Origin: Arthrobacter glacialis
Lineage (GTDB): Bacteria; Actinomycetota; Actinomycetes; Actinomycetales; Micrococcaceae
Reading direction: 5' to 3'
Assembly: GCF_002909445.1 (NCBI RefSeq)
Contig: NZ_PPXC01000005.1
Location: forward strand, 186,001 to 250,000
DNA length: 64,000 bases
The position numbers and the translations under genes were made by a program. This document shows positions 7,932-17,138 of the stretch, one piece after another. The notes under the pieces were generated by a model, which saw only the letters and a list, made by a program, of their open reading frames with translations, was not told the DNA's origin and searched no databases. The first letter of the stretch is position 1. Every line of letters begins with the position of its first letter.

Positions 7932-10007
7932 ATGAAAGTCAAGAAACTCTTCAAAGGTCCATTTGTCTGGATCGTTGTGGTGGTCGTGCTCATCGGAGCA
8001 GGCCTTCTCACGTTGACCGGTACGGGAACCAGCCGCATCGGCACTTCCGAGGGCCTGGACCTGCTCTCAACTGACAAAGTTGCCTCGGCCAAGGTCTTTG
8101 GGTCCGAGGGCCGTGTGGACATGATCCTCAAGGATGACTACACAACGGCTGACGGTCAAAAGGCCGGCAAGAACGTCCAGTTCTACTACGGCAGCTACCG
8201 GGCGACCACCATGGTGGATGCCATTGACGACGCCAAGCTGGGCAAGTTTGATGACCAGCCGGCGTCGAACAACTTCTGGTCAAGCATGCTGTCCCTGCTG
8301 ATCCCCTTCATCCTCATTGGGTTGATCTTCTGGTTCTTGTTCTCCCGCATGCAAGGCGGCGGCTCCAAGGTCATGCAATTTGGCAAGTCCAAGGCCAAGC
8401 TGCTCACCAAGGACCACCCGCAGGTCACGTTCAGCGACGTTGCCGGTGCGGACGAGGCCGTGGAAGAACTCCACGAAATCAAGGACTTCCTGCAGAACCC
8501 CGCCAAGTTCACGGCCGTTGGTGCCAAGATCCCCAAGGGCGTGCTGCTGTACGGCCCTCCCGGAACGGGCAAGACGCTGCTGGCCCGCGCCGTTGCCGGC
8601 GAGGCTGGCGTGCCGTTCTACTCCATCTCCGGTTCTGACTTCGTAGAAATGTTTGTGGGTGTGGGTGCTTCCCGTGTCCGTGACCTCTTCGAGCAGGCCA
8701 AGGCCAACTCCCCGGCCATCATTTTTGTTGACGAGATCGACGCCGTTGGCCGTCACCGTGGTGCCGGCATTGGCGGCGGCAACGACGAGCGCGAGCAAAC
8801 CCTCAACCAGTTGCTCGTGGAAATGGACGGCTTTGACGTCAAAACCAACGTCATCCTGATTGCCGCCACCAACCGTCCCGACGTCCTGGACCCCGCATTG
8901 CTGCGACCGGGCCGTTTTGACCGCCAGATTCCCGTTGATGCCCCGGACCGTTTGGGCCGTGAACAGATCTTGAAGGTTCACGCCAAGGGCAAGCCGATGG
9001 CGCCCGGGGTTGACCTGAACGCTGTCGCCAAGAAGACGCCCGGTTACACCGGCGCAGACCTTGCCAACGTCCTCAACGAGGCAGCCTTGTTGACTGCCCG
9101 CTCCAACGCTCAGCTCATTGATGACCGTGCCTTGGATGAGTCCATCGACCGTGTCATGGCGGGCCCGCAAAAGCGTACCCGTGTCATGAAGGAACTGGAA
9201 CGCAAAATCACCGCGTACCACGAGGGCGGACACGCACTGGTGGCGGCAGCCATGCACAACACGGCACCAGTCACCAAGATCACCATCCTGCCCCGCGGCC
9301 GCGCCCTGGGTTACACCATGGTTGTGCCCGAGGATGACAAGTACTCGATCACCCGCAACGAACTGCTGGACCAGATGGCCTACGCCATGGGTGGCCGCGT
9401 TGCTGAGGAAATCGTGTTCCACGATCCGTCCACAGGCGCCTCGAATGACATTGAAAAGGCCACCGGCACAGCCCGGGCCATGGTGACCCAGTACGGCATG
9501 AGCGAGCGCATCGGCGCCGTCAAGCTCGGTGCCGCCGGGGGCGAGCCGTTCCTTGGCGCCAGCGCCGGGCACGACCGGGACTACTCCGAAGCTGTTGCCT
9601 CAATGGTTGACGAGGAAATTCGCAAGCTCATCGACCAGGCTCATGACGATGCCTATGAGGCCCTGATTGCCAACCGGGACATCCTGGACCGGCTGGCCCT
9701 TGAGCTGCTGGAGCGCGAGACCCTGAACCAGGCCGAAATTGCGGAGATCTTTATCGATCTGCGCAAGCCCGCCCCGCGCCAGGTCTGGCTGTCCAAGGAA
9801 ACCCGTCCGGTCTCCACGCTGCCTCCCGTCACCACCGACAAGGAGCGCCGCGAGGCCCTGGCCGCAGGTGCACCGGCTCCGGAGAGCATATCCCCGCAGG
9901 ACCAGCTCGCCAGCGCCCACCTTGACGGTGCAATCGACGCCCCGAATTCAACCCCGGGCATCGATTTGGGCAAGGGTGAGACACCCTCGCTGCCGGAGCA
10001 GCCGTAA
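7932..10007 (+). CDS. ftsH: ATP-dependent zinc metalloprotease FtsH
   Basis: Membrane-anchored AAA+ protease that degrades misfolded membrane proteins and regulatory substrates. Membrane segments lie at about residues 10-30 and 115-135 ([17 protein letters not shown]). Walker A GPPGTGKT is at about 208, Walker B is IIFVDEIDA, the second-region Arg motif is LLRPGRFDR, and the zinc site is HEGGH at about 430-434. 691 residues is normal, with a long low-complexity tail after about 620. The start [11 protein letters not shown] fits the family. Upstream is the hpt spacer with long palindromes; downstream is folE after 20 nt. Confidence 0.97.
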   Translation: MKVKKLFKGPFVWIVVVVVLIGAGLLTLTGTGTSRIGTSEGLDLLSTDKVASAKVFGSEGRVDMILKDDYTTADGQKAGKNVQFYYGSYRATTMVDAIDDAKLGKFDDQPASNNFWSSMLSLLIPFILIGLIFWFLFSRMQGGGSKVMQFGKSKAKLLTKDHPQVTFSDVAGADEAVEELHEIKDFLQNPAKFTAVGAKIPKGVLLYGPPGTGKTLLARAVAGEAGVPFYSISGSDFVEMFVGVGASRVRDLFEQAKANSPAIIFVDEIDAVGRHRGAGIGGGNDEREQTLNQLLVEMDGFDVKTNVILIAATNRPDVLDPALLRPGRFDRQIPVDAPDRLGREQILKVHAKGKPMAPGVDLNAVAKKTPGYTGADLANVLNEAALLTARSNAQLIDDRALDESIDRVMAGPQKRTRVMKELERKITAYHEGGHALVAAAMHNTAPVTKITILPRGRALGYTMVVPEDDKYSITRNELLDQMAYAMGGRVAEEIVFHDPSTGASNDIEKATGTARAMVTQYGMSERIGAVKLGAAGGEPFLGASAGHDRDYSEAVASMVDEEIRKLIDQAHDDAYEALIANRDILDRLALELLERETLNQAEIAEIFIDLRKPAPRQVWLSKETRPVSTLPPVTTDKERREALAAGAPAPESISPQDQLASAHLDGAIDAPNSTPGIDLGKGETPSLPEQP

Positions 10008-10014
10008 TCGGCGA

Positions 10015-10020
10015 TAGGAT
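10015..10020 (+). promoter_or_regulatory. -10 hexamer for leaderless folE transcript
   Basis: TAGGAT ends 7 nt before the GTG of folE, which has no Shine-Dalgarno site. This is the spacing expected when transcription starts at or next to the start codon, and would give the folate operon its own promoter apart from ftsH. Confidence 0.45.
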
Positions 10021-10027
10021 CACATCC

Positions 10028-10666
10028 GTGACTGATTACGACGACGACGTAGATTCCACCCAGGGCGGCGCCGCTGGCGCCGCCCTGGCGGGGATTAATA
10101 ATCCAGTGGATTTGCCGCGCATTGAGGCTGCTGTCCGGGAAATCCTGCTGGCCATTGGCGAAGACCCGGAGCGCAGCGGTCTGATCGACACCCCCAAGCG
10201 TGTGGCCAAGGCGTATGCGGAAGTGTTCTCCGGGCTCCATAGCGATGCTGCCGAGATCCTGGGCACCACCTTTGACATTGCCCACCAGGAAATGGTGCTG
10301 GTGAAGGACATCCCGTTCTATTCCACCTGTGAACATCACCTGGTGCCGTTCCACGGCAGCGCCCACGTGGGCTACATCCCCGGAGATGACGGCCGCGTGA
10401 CAGGCCTGAGCAAGCTGGCCCGGCTGGTGGATATTTACGCCAAACGGCCGCAAGTTCAAGAACGTCTCACCACCCAAATTGCCGACGCGCTGGTTGAACA
10501 CCTCAAACCACGCGGCGCCATAGTGGTCATTGAATGTGAACACATGTGCATGTCCATGCGTGGCGTGCGTAAACCAGGAGCCAAGACAGTCACCAGTGCT
10601 GTTCGCGGTTCGCTTCACGAGCCCGCAACCCGGGCCGAAGCCATGAGCCTGATTCTCGGAAGGTAG
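10028..10666 (+). CDS. folE: GTP cyclohydrolase I
   Basis: Opens GTP to dihydroneopterin triphosphate, the first step of tetrahydrofolate synthesis. Zinc and active-site motifs are visible: [12 protein letters not shown] and [12 protein letters not shown]; the family segments [16 protein letters not shown] and [16 protein letters not shown] are also present. 212 residues with a short acidic N-terminal extension. GTG start at 10028. It heads the folE-folP-folB-folK cluster, in which later genes overlap or nearly touch. Confidence 0.97.
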   Translation: MTDYDDDVDSTQGGAAGAALAGINNPVDLPRIEAAVREILLAIGEDPERSGLIDTPKRVAKAYAEVFSGLHSDAAEILGTTFDIAHQEMVLVKDIPFYSTCEHHLVPFHGSAHVGYIPGDDGRVTGLSKLARLVDIYAKRPQVQERLTTQIADALVEHLKPRGAIVVIECEHMCMSMRGVRKPGAKTVTSAVRGSLHEPATRAEAMSLILGR

Positions 10667-10677
10667 CCTCACACACC

Positions 10678-11643
10678 ATGGATTCCCTCGCAGCAGGGCC
10701 CGGAACGGGCCCTGCCACATCCCCCCTGCCCGTTCTTCGGGCACGTAAATCAGTCGCGAGCTTTGCCGCCTTGCCCAAGCACCGCGCGGTGGTCATGGGG
10801 ATCTTGAACTGCACCCCGGACTCCTTCAGCGACGGCGGTGAGTACAACTCCACCGAGACTGCCATTGCCCACGGCCTGCGCATGTTCTACGGCGGCGCCG
10901 ACATCATCGACGTCGGTGGCGAGTCCACGCGCCCGGGCGCACAGGAGGTCGACGAGCTTGAGGAACAGCGCCGAATCCTGCCGGTTATCTCAACACTGGC
11001 CAAGGCCGGTGCCTTGGTGAGCGTTGACACCCGCCACGCCACCACGGCTGCCTTGGCATTGGATGCCGGTGCCGGGCTGATCAACGACGTCTCCGGCGCC
11101 CGCGTCCACCCGGACATGATCGCCTTGATTGCCCAACGCCAAGTGCCGTATGTGTTGATGCACAGCCGCGGTGATTCGCGCTCCATGGACTCGTTGACCC
11201 AGTACGCAGATGTTGTTGCCGAGGTTGTGCAGGAATTGAGCGCGGTTCGCGAAAAGTTCTATGCGGCAGGTGTCACGCCGGAAAACATCATTCTTGACCC
11301 GGGAATCGGCTTCTCCAAGAACGCCGAACAGAACTGGGAACTGCTGGCCAATCTGGACGTTGTTACCGCCATGGGCAACAAAGTTTTGCTGGGCACGTCC
11401 CGGAAGCGCTTCCTGGGCTCACTGCTGACGAGTGCCGGCAAGGCTGCGGCGCCCAAGGAGCGCGACGACGCCACCTCCGCCACCACCGCGCTGGCGGCTG
11501 CGCAGGGCATTTGGGGTGTCCGGGTGCACGACGTCGGCGCGAGCCTAGACGCTGCCAAGGTCGCCGCAAGGCTCCTGGCTGGCAAGCGCAGCCGTGCAGC
11601 GCGGCTGGAAGCTACCCAGCTCACGGACGCGGGTTCGCAGTGA
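10678..11643 (+). CDS. folP: Dihydropteroate synthase
   Basis: Condenses hydroxymethyl-dihydropterin pyrophosphate with p-aminobenzoate; the sulfonamide target. The N-terminal signature MGILNCTPDSFSDGG, the GGESTRPGA loop, LINDVSGARVHPDM, ILDPGIGFSK and GTSRKRFLG are all present. 321 residues include about 35 extra N-terminal residues before the barrel. The stop overlaps the GTG of folB by 4 nt (GTGA), showing coupled translation. Confidence 0.97.
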   Translation: MDSLAAGPGTGPATSPLPVLRARKSVASFAALPKHRAVVMGILNCTPDSFSDGGEYNSTETAIAHGLRMFYGGADIIDVGGESTRPGAQEVDELEEQRRILPVISTLAKAGALVSVDTRHATTAALALDAGAGLINDVSGARVHPDMIALIAQRQVPYVLMHSRGDSRSMDSLTQYADVVAEVVQELSAVREKFYAAGVTPENIILDPGIGFSKNAEQNWELLANLDVVTAMGNKVLLGTSRKRFLGSLLTSAGKAAAPKERDDATSATTALAAAQGIWGVRVHDVGASLDAAKVAARLLAGKRSRAARLEATQLTDAGSQ

Positions 11644-12038
11644 ACCGTTCCGACACCATCACCTTGACAAGTGTGACGGCCATTGGCTACCACGGCGTGT
11701 TTGAGCATGAAAAACGTGACGGGCAGCCGTTCATTACTGACGTTGTTCTGCACCTGGACGTCTCGGCCGCGGCCGAGACGGACGATTTGGCGAAGACAGC
11801 TGACTACGGCGCCGTGGCGGAGACAATCGTTGCCATGGTTACCGGCGAAGCCTTTGACTTGATTGAAACGCTGAGCGTTCGAACCGCTGAAAAGATTCTG
11901 GCCGACTTTGCACTGGTCGACGCCGTGGAAGTGACCATTCACAAGCCCAAGGCACCCATCCAGGTTCCTTTTGGTGATGTCAGCATTACAGTTTTCCGCA
12001 CCCGTGAGCAGCTCCAAGACGCCCACGGGAGCCGGTGA
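11640..12038 (+). CDS. folB: Dihydroneopterin aldolase
   Basis: Cleaves dihydroneopterin to hydroxymethyl-dihydropterin and glycolaldehyde. 132 residues, the usual size, with the family pattern VTAIGYHGVFEHEKRDGQPF, DYGAVAETI and HKPKAPIQVPFGDVSI. The GTG at 11640 overlaps the folP stop. The frame stays open upstream inside folP, but the family N-terminus (TLTSVTAIGYHG) begins just after this GTG. Confidence 0.95.
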   Translation: MNRSDTITLTSVTAIGYHGVFEHEKRDGQPFITDVVLHLDVSAAAETDDLAKTADYGAVAETIVAMVTGEAFDLIETLSVRTAEKILADFALVDAVEVTIHKPKAPIQVPFGDVSITVFRTREQLQDAHGSR

Positions 12039-12562
12039 TGAGCCATGCCCGCCCGCTAACCCGCGCCATTTTGGCGCTGGGGAGCAACCTGGGTGAGCGT
12101 GCAGGAACACTTCAGAGCGCCGTCGGAGATCTGGTGGACCGCCCAGAAATGCGCCTGCACAACGTATCTCCGATTGTCACCACCAAGGCCGTGGGTGGAC
12201 CCGGCGGGCAACCGGATTTCCTGAACATGGTCATAGCCGTTGACACCACTTTGGGGCCCTACGAGCTGCTGGCTCACTGCCAAGCCGTGGAGCTGGCCCA
12301 CCACAGGACCCGTGAAGTGCGCTGGGGCGCCCGCACCCTCGATGTGGACATCATTTTGTACGGCGATCAAACAAGCGATGACCCAGTATTGACCCTTCCG
12401 CATCCGCGCGCAGCCGGGCGGGCGTTTGTGCTTTATCCGTGGTCGCTCATGGATCCGGGCGCAACGCTGGTGGGGCAGTTGGTGGCGCAGCTGGCCGCGG
12501 ACGCCCCGGACATGGCAGGCATTGCCCATGTTCTCAACGCACCCATGGAACAGGGTTCCTAG
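12038..12562 (+). CDS. folK: HPPK: 2-amino-4-hydroxy-6-hydroxymethyldihydropteridine diphosphokinase
   Basis: Pyrophosphorylates hydroxymethyl-dihydropterin for FolP. Motifs AILALGSNLGER, FLNMVIAVDTTLGP, VRWGARTLDVDIILYGD and LPHPRAAGRAFVL cover the whole family pattern. Start: ATG at 12038 overlaps the folB TGA by 1 nt and has GGGAG 6 nt upstream; an in-frame GTG at 12035 is only 3 nt from that site and is less likely. 174 residues. Confidence 0.95.
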   Translation: MSHARPLTRAILALGSNLGERAGTLQSAVGDLVDRPEMRLHNVSPIVTTKAVGGPGGQPDFLNMVIAVDTTLGPYELLAHCQAVELAHHRTREVRWGARTLDVDIILYGDQTSDDPVLTLPHPRAAGRAFVLYPWSLMDPGATLVGQLVAQLAADAPDMAGIAHVLNAPMEQGS

Positions 12563-12668
12563 GAAGCGCCAGTGGCACGGCCAAGAATTGGCGTGCGCAA
12601 GAAGTCCAAACGGACAAAAAGCCAGTACGGTTAAATGATAAGTTCCAAAGCGAATCGGTGAGGCAACC

Positions 12669-13184
12669 ATGAGAAGCACAATGCGGACCATCAGGCCTGC
12701 ATGGCTAGTGGCCATCAGTATTGTTCTGGCAGTTCTTGGTTTCGTGGCCACGGAACTCACCTCCCGTGCCAGCCTGCCGCTGCCCGTGCTGCCACTGAGC
12801 TCAATGATCACCATGGGCCTGATAGTGGTTGTGTGCCTGATCCTTGGCCTGAAGGTGCGCCGCTGGCGTGATGGGAACAGGGAGAAAGCCCTTGACCCGC
12901 TCATGGCGGCCCGGACAGTGGTGCTGGCACAGGCCTGCGCCTATGCCGGTGCCGTACTGTTCGGCTGGCACACGGGCATTTTGATGGACCAGCTGCCCAC
13001 CATCTCCATGCGCATTGACCTTGGTGTGATTTGGCAAATGGTTGCTCTCATGGCCGGGGCCCTGGTGATGGTTGTCGTTGGCGTTATTGTGGAGCGTTTT
13101 TGCAAGCTTCCCCCGGAAGACACCGAGCCACCTGTGAAGCCGCGTACCAAGCGTGAGGGGCGCGGGGAGGAAGAGTTTGCCTGA
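12669..13184 (+). CDS. DUF3180 family membrane protein
   Basis: A 171-residue protein with four hydrophobic helices (about residues 10-30, 42-62, 80-100 and 118-142) and a charged C-terminal tail rich in Lys, Arg and Glu. It occupies the position of Rv3605c, next to folK, in the actinobacterial folate cluster. Its function is unknown; conserved linkage to folate and PH-domain genes suggests an envelope role. The ATG has GAGG 5 nt upstream. The 3' end overlaps the next gene by 8 nt. Confidence 0.85.
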   Translation: MRSTMRTIRPAWLVAISIVLAVLGFVATELTSRASLPLPVLPLSSMITMGLIVVVCLILGLKVRRWRDGNREKALDPLMAARTVVLAQACAYAGAVLFGWHTGILMDQLPTISMRIDLGVIWQMVALMAGALVMVVVGVIVERFCKLPPEDTEPPVKPRTKREGRGEEEFA

Positions 13185-13698
13185 GCAACACAGCAGCGCC
13201 ATTGACCCGGCCGACGTGAAATTCCTGCGAGTATCCGAAAAACTTGTTACAGCACGATTCATTGAGCGGGGAATTGTTGGGCTGATCCTCCTAGCCCTCA
13301 CCTCCGTGCCGCTGATCCTGCGCCTCACAGACGTGTGGGGTGGGTACCCGGCATGGTTGGGGTGGGGCCTGCCAGCAGTAATTGCAATTTCCATCGTCTG
13401 GGAAATGATCCTGATACCGCGCCAGGTGCGGGCCATTGGCTACGCCGAGCGCAATGATGACCTGCTGATCCGCAGCGGCATCATGTTCCACCGCGTCATG
13501 GTGGTCCCGTACGGGCGCATGCAATACGTGGATGTCACCATGGGGCCGTTGGAACGAATGCTTGGCCTGAGCACCATCCACCTCCATACCGCCTCACCGG
13601 GCACCAACGCCTTGATCAACGGCCTGCCGGCGGGCGAGGCTGCACGGCTGCGGGAACAGCTCTCGGCCCGCGGTGAGGCGAAACTGGCCGGCTTGTGA
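13177..13698 (+). CDS. PH domain (bPH2/DUF304) membrane protein, short
   Basis: About 173 residues. Two hydrophobic helices (about 35-55 and 65-85, LLALTSVPLILRL and GWGLPAVIAISIVWEMILI) precede a bacterial PH domain with the signature VVPYGRMQYVDVTMGPLERM and IHLHTASPGTNALINGL. The TTG at 13177 is chosen because GGAGG (13166-13170) lies 6 nt upstream; a GTG at 13153 inside the previous gene lacks such a site. It overlaps DUF3180 and is coupled to the longer PH protein by GTGA, a pair resembling YdbS/YdbT of Bacillus, which affect resistance to envelope-active agents. Confidence 0.88.
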   Translation: MPEQHSSAIDPADVKFLRVSEKLVTARFIERGIVGLILLALTSVPLILRLTDVWGGYPAWLGWGLPAVIAISIVWEMILIPRQVRAIGYAERNDDLLIRSGIMFHRVMVVPYGRMQYVDVTMGPLERMLGLSTIHLHTASPGTNALINGLPAGEAARLREQLSARGEAKLAGL

Positions 13699-15191
13699 GC
13701 AATCAACTTGTGAGCGAGCAACCCTTCACCACCGATGCCCCCGAATCCTGGCACCGTGTACACCCCGTCTCGCCCCTGGTGCGCGGCTGGGTAGCCGTGG
13801 TGGCAGTGCTTTTTATCTTCGGGCGCAACTCGCTGGAGACCTTGTTTTCCAGCAGCCTGGGCAATTCCGGACCGGGGCCTGGGGGAGCGCCGGCAGTGCT
13901 TGTGCTGGCGGTGGTGGGCGCCGCCGTCGTCATTTTCGGTGTGAGCTTTTTCCTGCAATGGCGCTTCACCCGCTACCAAGTGACCGATGAGCACGTTCAT
14001 ATCAATTCCGGGGTGATCTTCCGCCAGCAACGGCGTGCCCGGATTGACCGGGTCCAGGCCATCGATGTGGTGCAGCCGCTGGTGGCGCGGGCCTTTGGGC
14101 TGGCTGAGCTGAAGTTTGAAGTGGCCGACGGCGGCAAGTCTGCCATGAAGCTCTCCTTCCTCAAGCTTGCCGAGGCCAAGCGGTTGCGGGCGGCCATTCT
14201 TGCCAGGGCGGCGGGCGTGGTCATTGACCCGCAAGCGCCGCAGCACATACAGGAAGCGCCGGAAACCCACATCCTGGCCCTGAAGCCCGCCCGGATCTTT
14301 GGGGCGGCAATTTTCTCCAGCACAACAGTTTTTGCCCTCATCGTGGTGGTCGCAAGCATCGTTGCGCTCGAATGGACCGGCCATCCCGGCATTCTGGTGG
14401 CCGCCATCCCCATCTTCATTGGCATTGGCGCCCAGTATTGGAAAACCATCACCGGCGATTTCAACTTCCGGGTGGCGGTTTCCCCTGACGGGGTGCGGCT
14501 GCACTACGGCATGCTGGAAACCCGTGCGCAAACCATCCCGCCCGGCCGGGTGCAGGCGGTGGGAATCAGTCAAGGCCCCATCTGGCGCCCCTTCGGCTGG
14601 TACCGGGTGCACGTCAACGTTGCCGGTTACGGTTCCGACGTCAGCGAGGGCGGCTCCCGCACCGTCATGCTGCCGGTAGGAACGCTTGATGAGGTCATGG
14701 CTGTCCTGGGTTTGGTGTTCCCCAACCCCGGTGTCGAGAACCCCTTCGAGGTGTTTGCCGCAGGCCTGCAGGGCCCGGGCAACGCCCAAGGCTTTGTGCA
14801 CTCGCCGCGGTCGGCGCGGTGGATCGACCCCCTCGCCTGGCGGTACAACGCGTTCCGGGCCACCGACACAGCCCTGCTGTGCCGGCATGGGAGATTCTTC
14901 CGCAGGCTCCAAGTGGTCCCGCACGAGCGCACACAGTCCCTGGTCCTTGCGCAGGGGCCGCTCATGGCTGCGCTTGGTTTGGTGAACTTTGAATTGCACT
15001 CCACGGTTGGCCCCATCCGGCCCGTGGTGCACCATATGGCCTTGGCGGCAGGCCGGGCGCTGTTCGATGAACAAGCTGCCCGCGCAGCCACTGCCCGGCG
15101 CATCCACAACAGCGAACGGTGGCTGGCGCCGTCGGACACTGCGGCATCATCTCAACTGGATCTTTCGAAGGAGCAACAACGTGGCGATTAA
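13695..15191 (+). CDS. PH domain (bPH2/DUF304) membrane protein with tandem PH domains
   Basis: A 498-residue YdbT-like protein with two bPH2 modules and likely a third, each following membrane helices. The N-terminal helices are at about 30-45 and 65-90, followed by YQVTDEHVHINSGVIFRQQRRARIDRVQAIDVVQPL. The second helical pair is at about 205-250, followed by VAVSPDGVRLHYGMLETRAQTIPPGRVQAV. A third related segment is NAFRATDTALLCRHGRFFRRLQVVPHERTQSL. GTG start overlaps the stop of the shorter PH protein; its own 3' end overlaps the DUF2520 gene by 11 nt. Confidence 0.88.
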   Translation: MSNQLVSEQPFTTDAPESWHRVHPVSPLVRGWVAVVAVLFIFGRNSLETLFSSSLGNSGPGPGGAPAVLVLAVVGAAVVIFGVSFFLQWRFTRYQVTDEHVHINSGVIFRQQRRARIDRVQAIDVVQPLVARAFGLAELKFEVADGGKSAMKLSFLKLAEAKRLRAAILARAAGVVIDPQAPQHIQEAPETHILALKPARIFGAAIFSSTTVFALIVVVASIVALEWTGHPGILVAAIPIFIGIGAQYWKTITGDFNFRVAVSPDGVRLHYGMLETRAQTIPPGRVQAVGISQGPIWRPFGWYRVHVNVAGYGSDVSEGGSRTVMLPVGTLDEVMAVLGLVFPNPGVENPFEVFAAGLQGPGNAQGFVHSPRSARWIDPLAWRYNAFRATDTALLCRHGRFFRRLQVVPHERTQSLVLAQGPLMAALGLVNFELHSTVGPIRPVVHHMALAAGRALFDEQAARAATARRIHNSERWLAPSDTAASSQLDLSKEQQRGD

Positions 15192-16098
15192 GCCCGGCCG
15201 GCTAGGCATCGGAATCATTGGCGCCGGCAAAGTTGGGGCCGTCCTGGGGCATGCCCTCCGCGCTGCCGGGCACGCCGTGATTGGGGTTTCGGCAGTCTCC
15301 GAGGCCTCCAAGGAGCGTGCCGAGCTGTTGCTTCCGGGCGTGCCCGTGCTGGAGATCCAAGACATTGTGGAGCGGGCCGAACTGGTGCTGCTGGCGGTCC
15401 CGGATGATGCCTTGCCGGAGCTTGTCAGCGGGCTCGGCGCCATGGGCGCCTGGCAGGTGGGCCAGCTGGTGGCACATACCTCCGGCCGCTTTGGCACGGG
15501 TGTCCTGGCGCCTGTCAAGGACGCCGGCGGCATTGCGCTGGCACTGCATCCGGCCATGACTTTCACGGGCATGACCCTGGATTTGGCGCGCCTGGGCGAT
15601 TGCTGTTTCGGTGTCACGGCGGATCCCGCCATGCTCCCCATTGCCCAGGCCTTGGTGGTGGAGATGGGGGCCGAGCCGGTGGTCATTGCGGAGGCGGACA
15701 GGGTCCTGTACCACGCGGCGTTGGCGCATTCGGCAAACCACATGGTCACCCTGGTGGCCCAGGCCGCCCAAATTTTGGCTGACATTGGCGTGGAGGCCCC
15801 CAACCAGGTGCTGGGCCCGCTGCTGCGTGCGGCCCTGGAAAACGCGTTGACCAGCGGTGAGTCGGCGCTGACGGGTCCCGTTGCCCGCGGCGACGTTGGC
15901 ACCGTTGCCGCGCATTCGGCGGCCCTTCGCGAGCACGCCCTGGACACGGCATCCACTGATGTCCTGGACGCCTACCTGGCCATGTCCTCCGCCACGGCTG
16001 CCCGGGCTGCCAAGCGCAGGCTGCTCTCGGCAGAGGAGTATCTTGGTGTTCAGGCCGCGTTGAATTCCGACGACGGCGAACCCGGCGTCCTCAGCTGA
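15181..16098 (+). CDS. Rossmann-like/DUF2520 domain oxidoreductase
   Basis: A 305-residue protein with an N-terminal NAD(P)-binding fold ([18 protein letters not shown], a GxGxxG motif; [11 protein letters not shown]) and the C-terminal helical DUF2520 domain ([42 protein letters not shown]). It resembles ketopantoate- or pyrroline-reductase-type dehydrogenases, but the substrate is not established. GTG at 15181 has AAGGAG 7 nt upstream. It sits immediately before panC, as Rv3603c sits beside panC, so a link with pantothenate is often suggested but not shown here. Confidence 0.88.
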   Translation: MAIKPGRLGIGIIGAGKVGAVLGHALRAAGHAVIGVSAVSEASKERAELLLPGVPVLEIQDIVERAELVLLAVPDDALPELVSGLGAMGAWQVGQLVAHTSGRFGTGVLAPVKDAGGIALALHPAMTFTGMTLDLARLGDCCFGVTADPAMLPIAQALVVEMGAEPVVIAEADRVLYHAALAHSANHMVTLVAQAAQILADIGVEAPNQVLGPLLRAALENALTSGESALTGPVARGDVGTVAAHSAALREHALDTASTDVLDAYLAMSSATAARAAKRRLLSAEEYLGVQAALNSDDGEPGVLS

Positions 16099-16124
16099 CC
16101 CCCTCGATTTCGAAAGCGATTTTC

Positions 16125-17042
16125 ATGAGCACCACACTTTGTACTTCCATTGCCGAGCTCAAGGCAGCCGCGGCGGCACTTTTGGCCCAGCGCACGGCTG
16201 GCAAAGGCGGCACACTCGGCCTGGTTCCCACCATGGGCGCGCTGCACTCCGGCCACGCGGAACTGGCCACAACTGCGGCGGCCGAAAACGACGTGGTGAT
16301 TGCCACCGTGTTTGTGAATCCGCTGCAATTTGGCGACGCCACGGACTTGGCCAGATATCCGCGAACCACACAGGCTGATCTTGAATTGCTGGATCAGGCA
16401 GCTGTGGACTTCATGTTTGCGCCACCGGTGGAGGAGATGTACCCCCACGGGGAGCCCCTTATTCGGGTGACCGCCGGAACCATGGGCGAGCTGTATGAGG
16501 GTGCCTCCCGGCCCGGCCATTTTGACGGCGCCTTGACGGTTGTGGCGAAATTGCTGCACCTGGGCCGGCCGGAAACGGGTTTGGCGGCACCGGCAGCCGA
16601 CGGACGTAGTGCCTACAGGGCGTATTTTGGCCAGAAGGATGCCCAGCAGCTGGCCCTGGTGCGCAAGATGGTCGCCGATTTGAACTTCCCCGTGGACATC
16701 GTGGGCGTGCCCACCGTGCGCGACGCCGACGGGCTGGCACTGTCCAGCCGGAACCGTTTCCTGTCCACGCAGGAACGCGAATCCGCGCTGGTCCTCTCCC
16801 GTGCGCTGCGGCTGCTGCAACGGCGTGCCGACGCCCGCGAGCCGCTGGACATCGCCTCCGTCCAGGACTTGGTGAATAGCGCCCCGGGTGTGGAACTGGA
16901 CTACCTGGAAGTGGTGGACCCGGTGACGTTGGCCGTGCGTGCGGAGAACTGCCAGGACACCCCGTTCACGGGCCAGGCGTTGGCGCTCATCGCGGCCAAG
17001 GTGGGCCCGGTCCGGCTCATCGACAACATGCCCCTCGGTTAA
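16125..17042 (+). CDS. panC: Pantothenate synthetase
   Basis: ATP-dependent ligation of pantoate and beta-alanine. Motifs: [15 protein letters not shown] (HxGH nucleotidyl-transferase motif), [59 protein letters not shown] and LSSRNRFLS. 305 residues. Compared with the family, about 15 extra residues ([16 protein letters not shown]) lie between the LLHLGRP helix and YFGQKDAQQ. panD and coaX, which follow panC in M. tuberculosis, are not next to it; instead a convergent ribokinase gene follows. Confidence 0.95.
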   Translation: MSTTLCTSIAELKAAAAALLAQRTAGKGGTLGLVPTMGALHSGHAELATTAAAENDVVIATVFVNPLQFGDATDLARYPRTTQADLELLDQAAVDFMFAPPVEEMYPHGEPLIRVTAGTMGELYEGASRPGHFDGALTVVAKLLHLGRPETGLAAPAADGRSAYRAYFGQKDAQQLALVRKMVADLNFPVDIVGVPTVRDADGLALSSRNRFLSTQERESALVLSRALRLLQRRADAREPLDIASVQDLVNSAPGVELDYLEVVDPVTLAVRAENCQDTPFTGQALALIAAKVGPVRLIDNMPLG

Positions 17043-17052
17043 CTGCAGCTGT

Positions 17053-17123
17053 CGCCTGCCGAACGTACAGTAGTTGTTGATGTTTCCGTTAAACATCAAC
17101 AACTACTGTACGTTCGGCAGGCG
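17053..17123. terminator. 33-bp perfect inverted repeat between convergent panC and rbsK
   Basis: Arms 17053-17085 and 17091-17123 are exact reverse complements with a 5-nt loop. The left arm starts CGCCTGCCGAACGTACAG and ends with TAGTTGTTGATGTTT. It fills the gap between two convergent genes (11 nt after panC, 15 nt before the rbsK stop), so it likely terminates both. The stem is far longer than a normal terminator and T-runs are short. It shares CAGTAGT-N-GT-N-GA with the palindrome at 51931-51994. Confidence 0.75.
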
Positions 17124-17138
17124 TTTCTGGCGTGGGGA

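Noticed and set aside
8280-9572. Minus-strand frame of 430 codons inside ftsH
   Set aside because: Mirror frame of a high-GC gene; ftsH on the other strand has every family motif.
13440-15107. Minus-strand frame of 555 codons opposite the PH-domain genes
   Set aside because: Antisense to two overlapping PH-domain genes; the translation is rich in His, Gly and Arg, typical of shadow frames.
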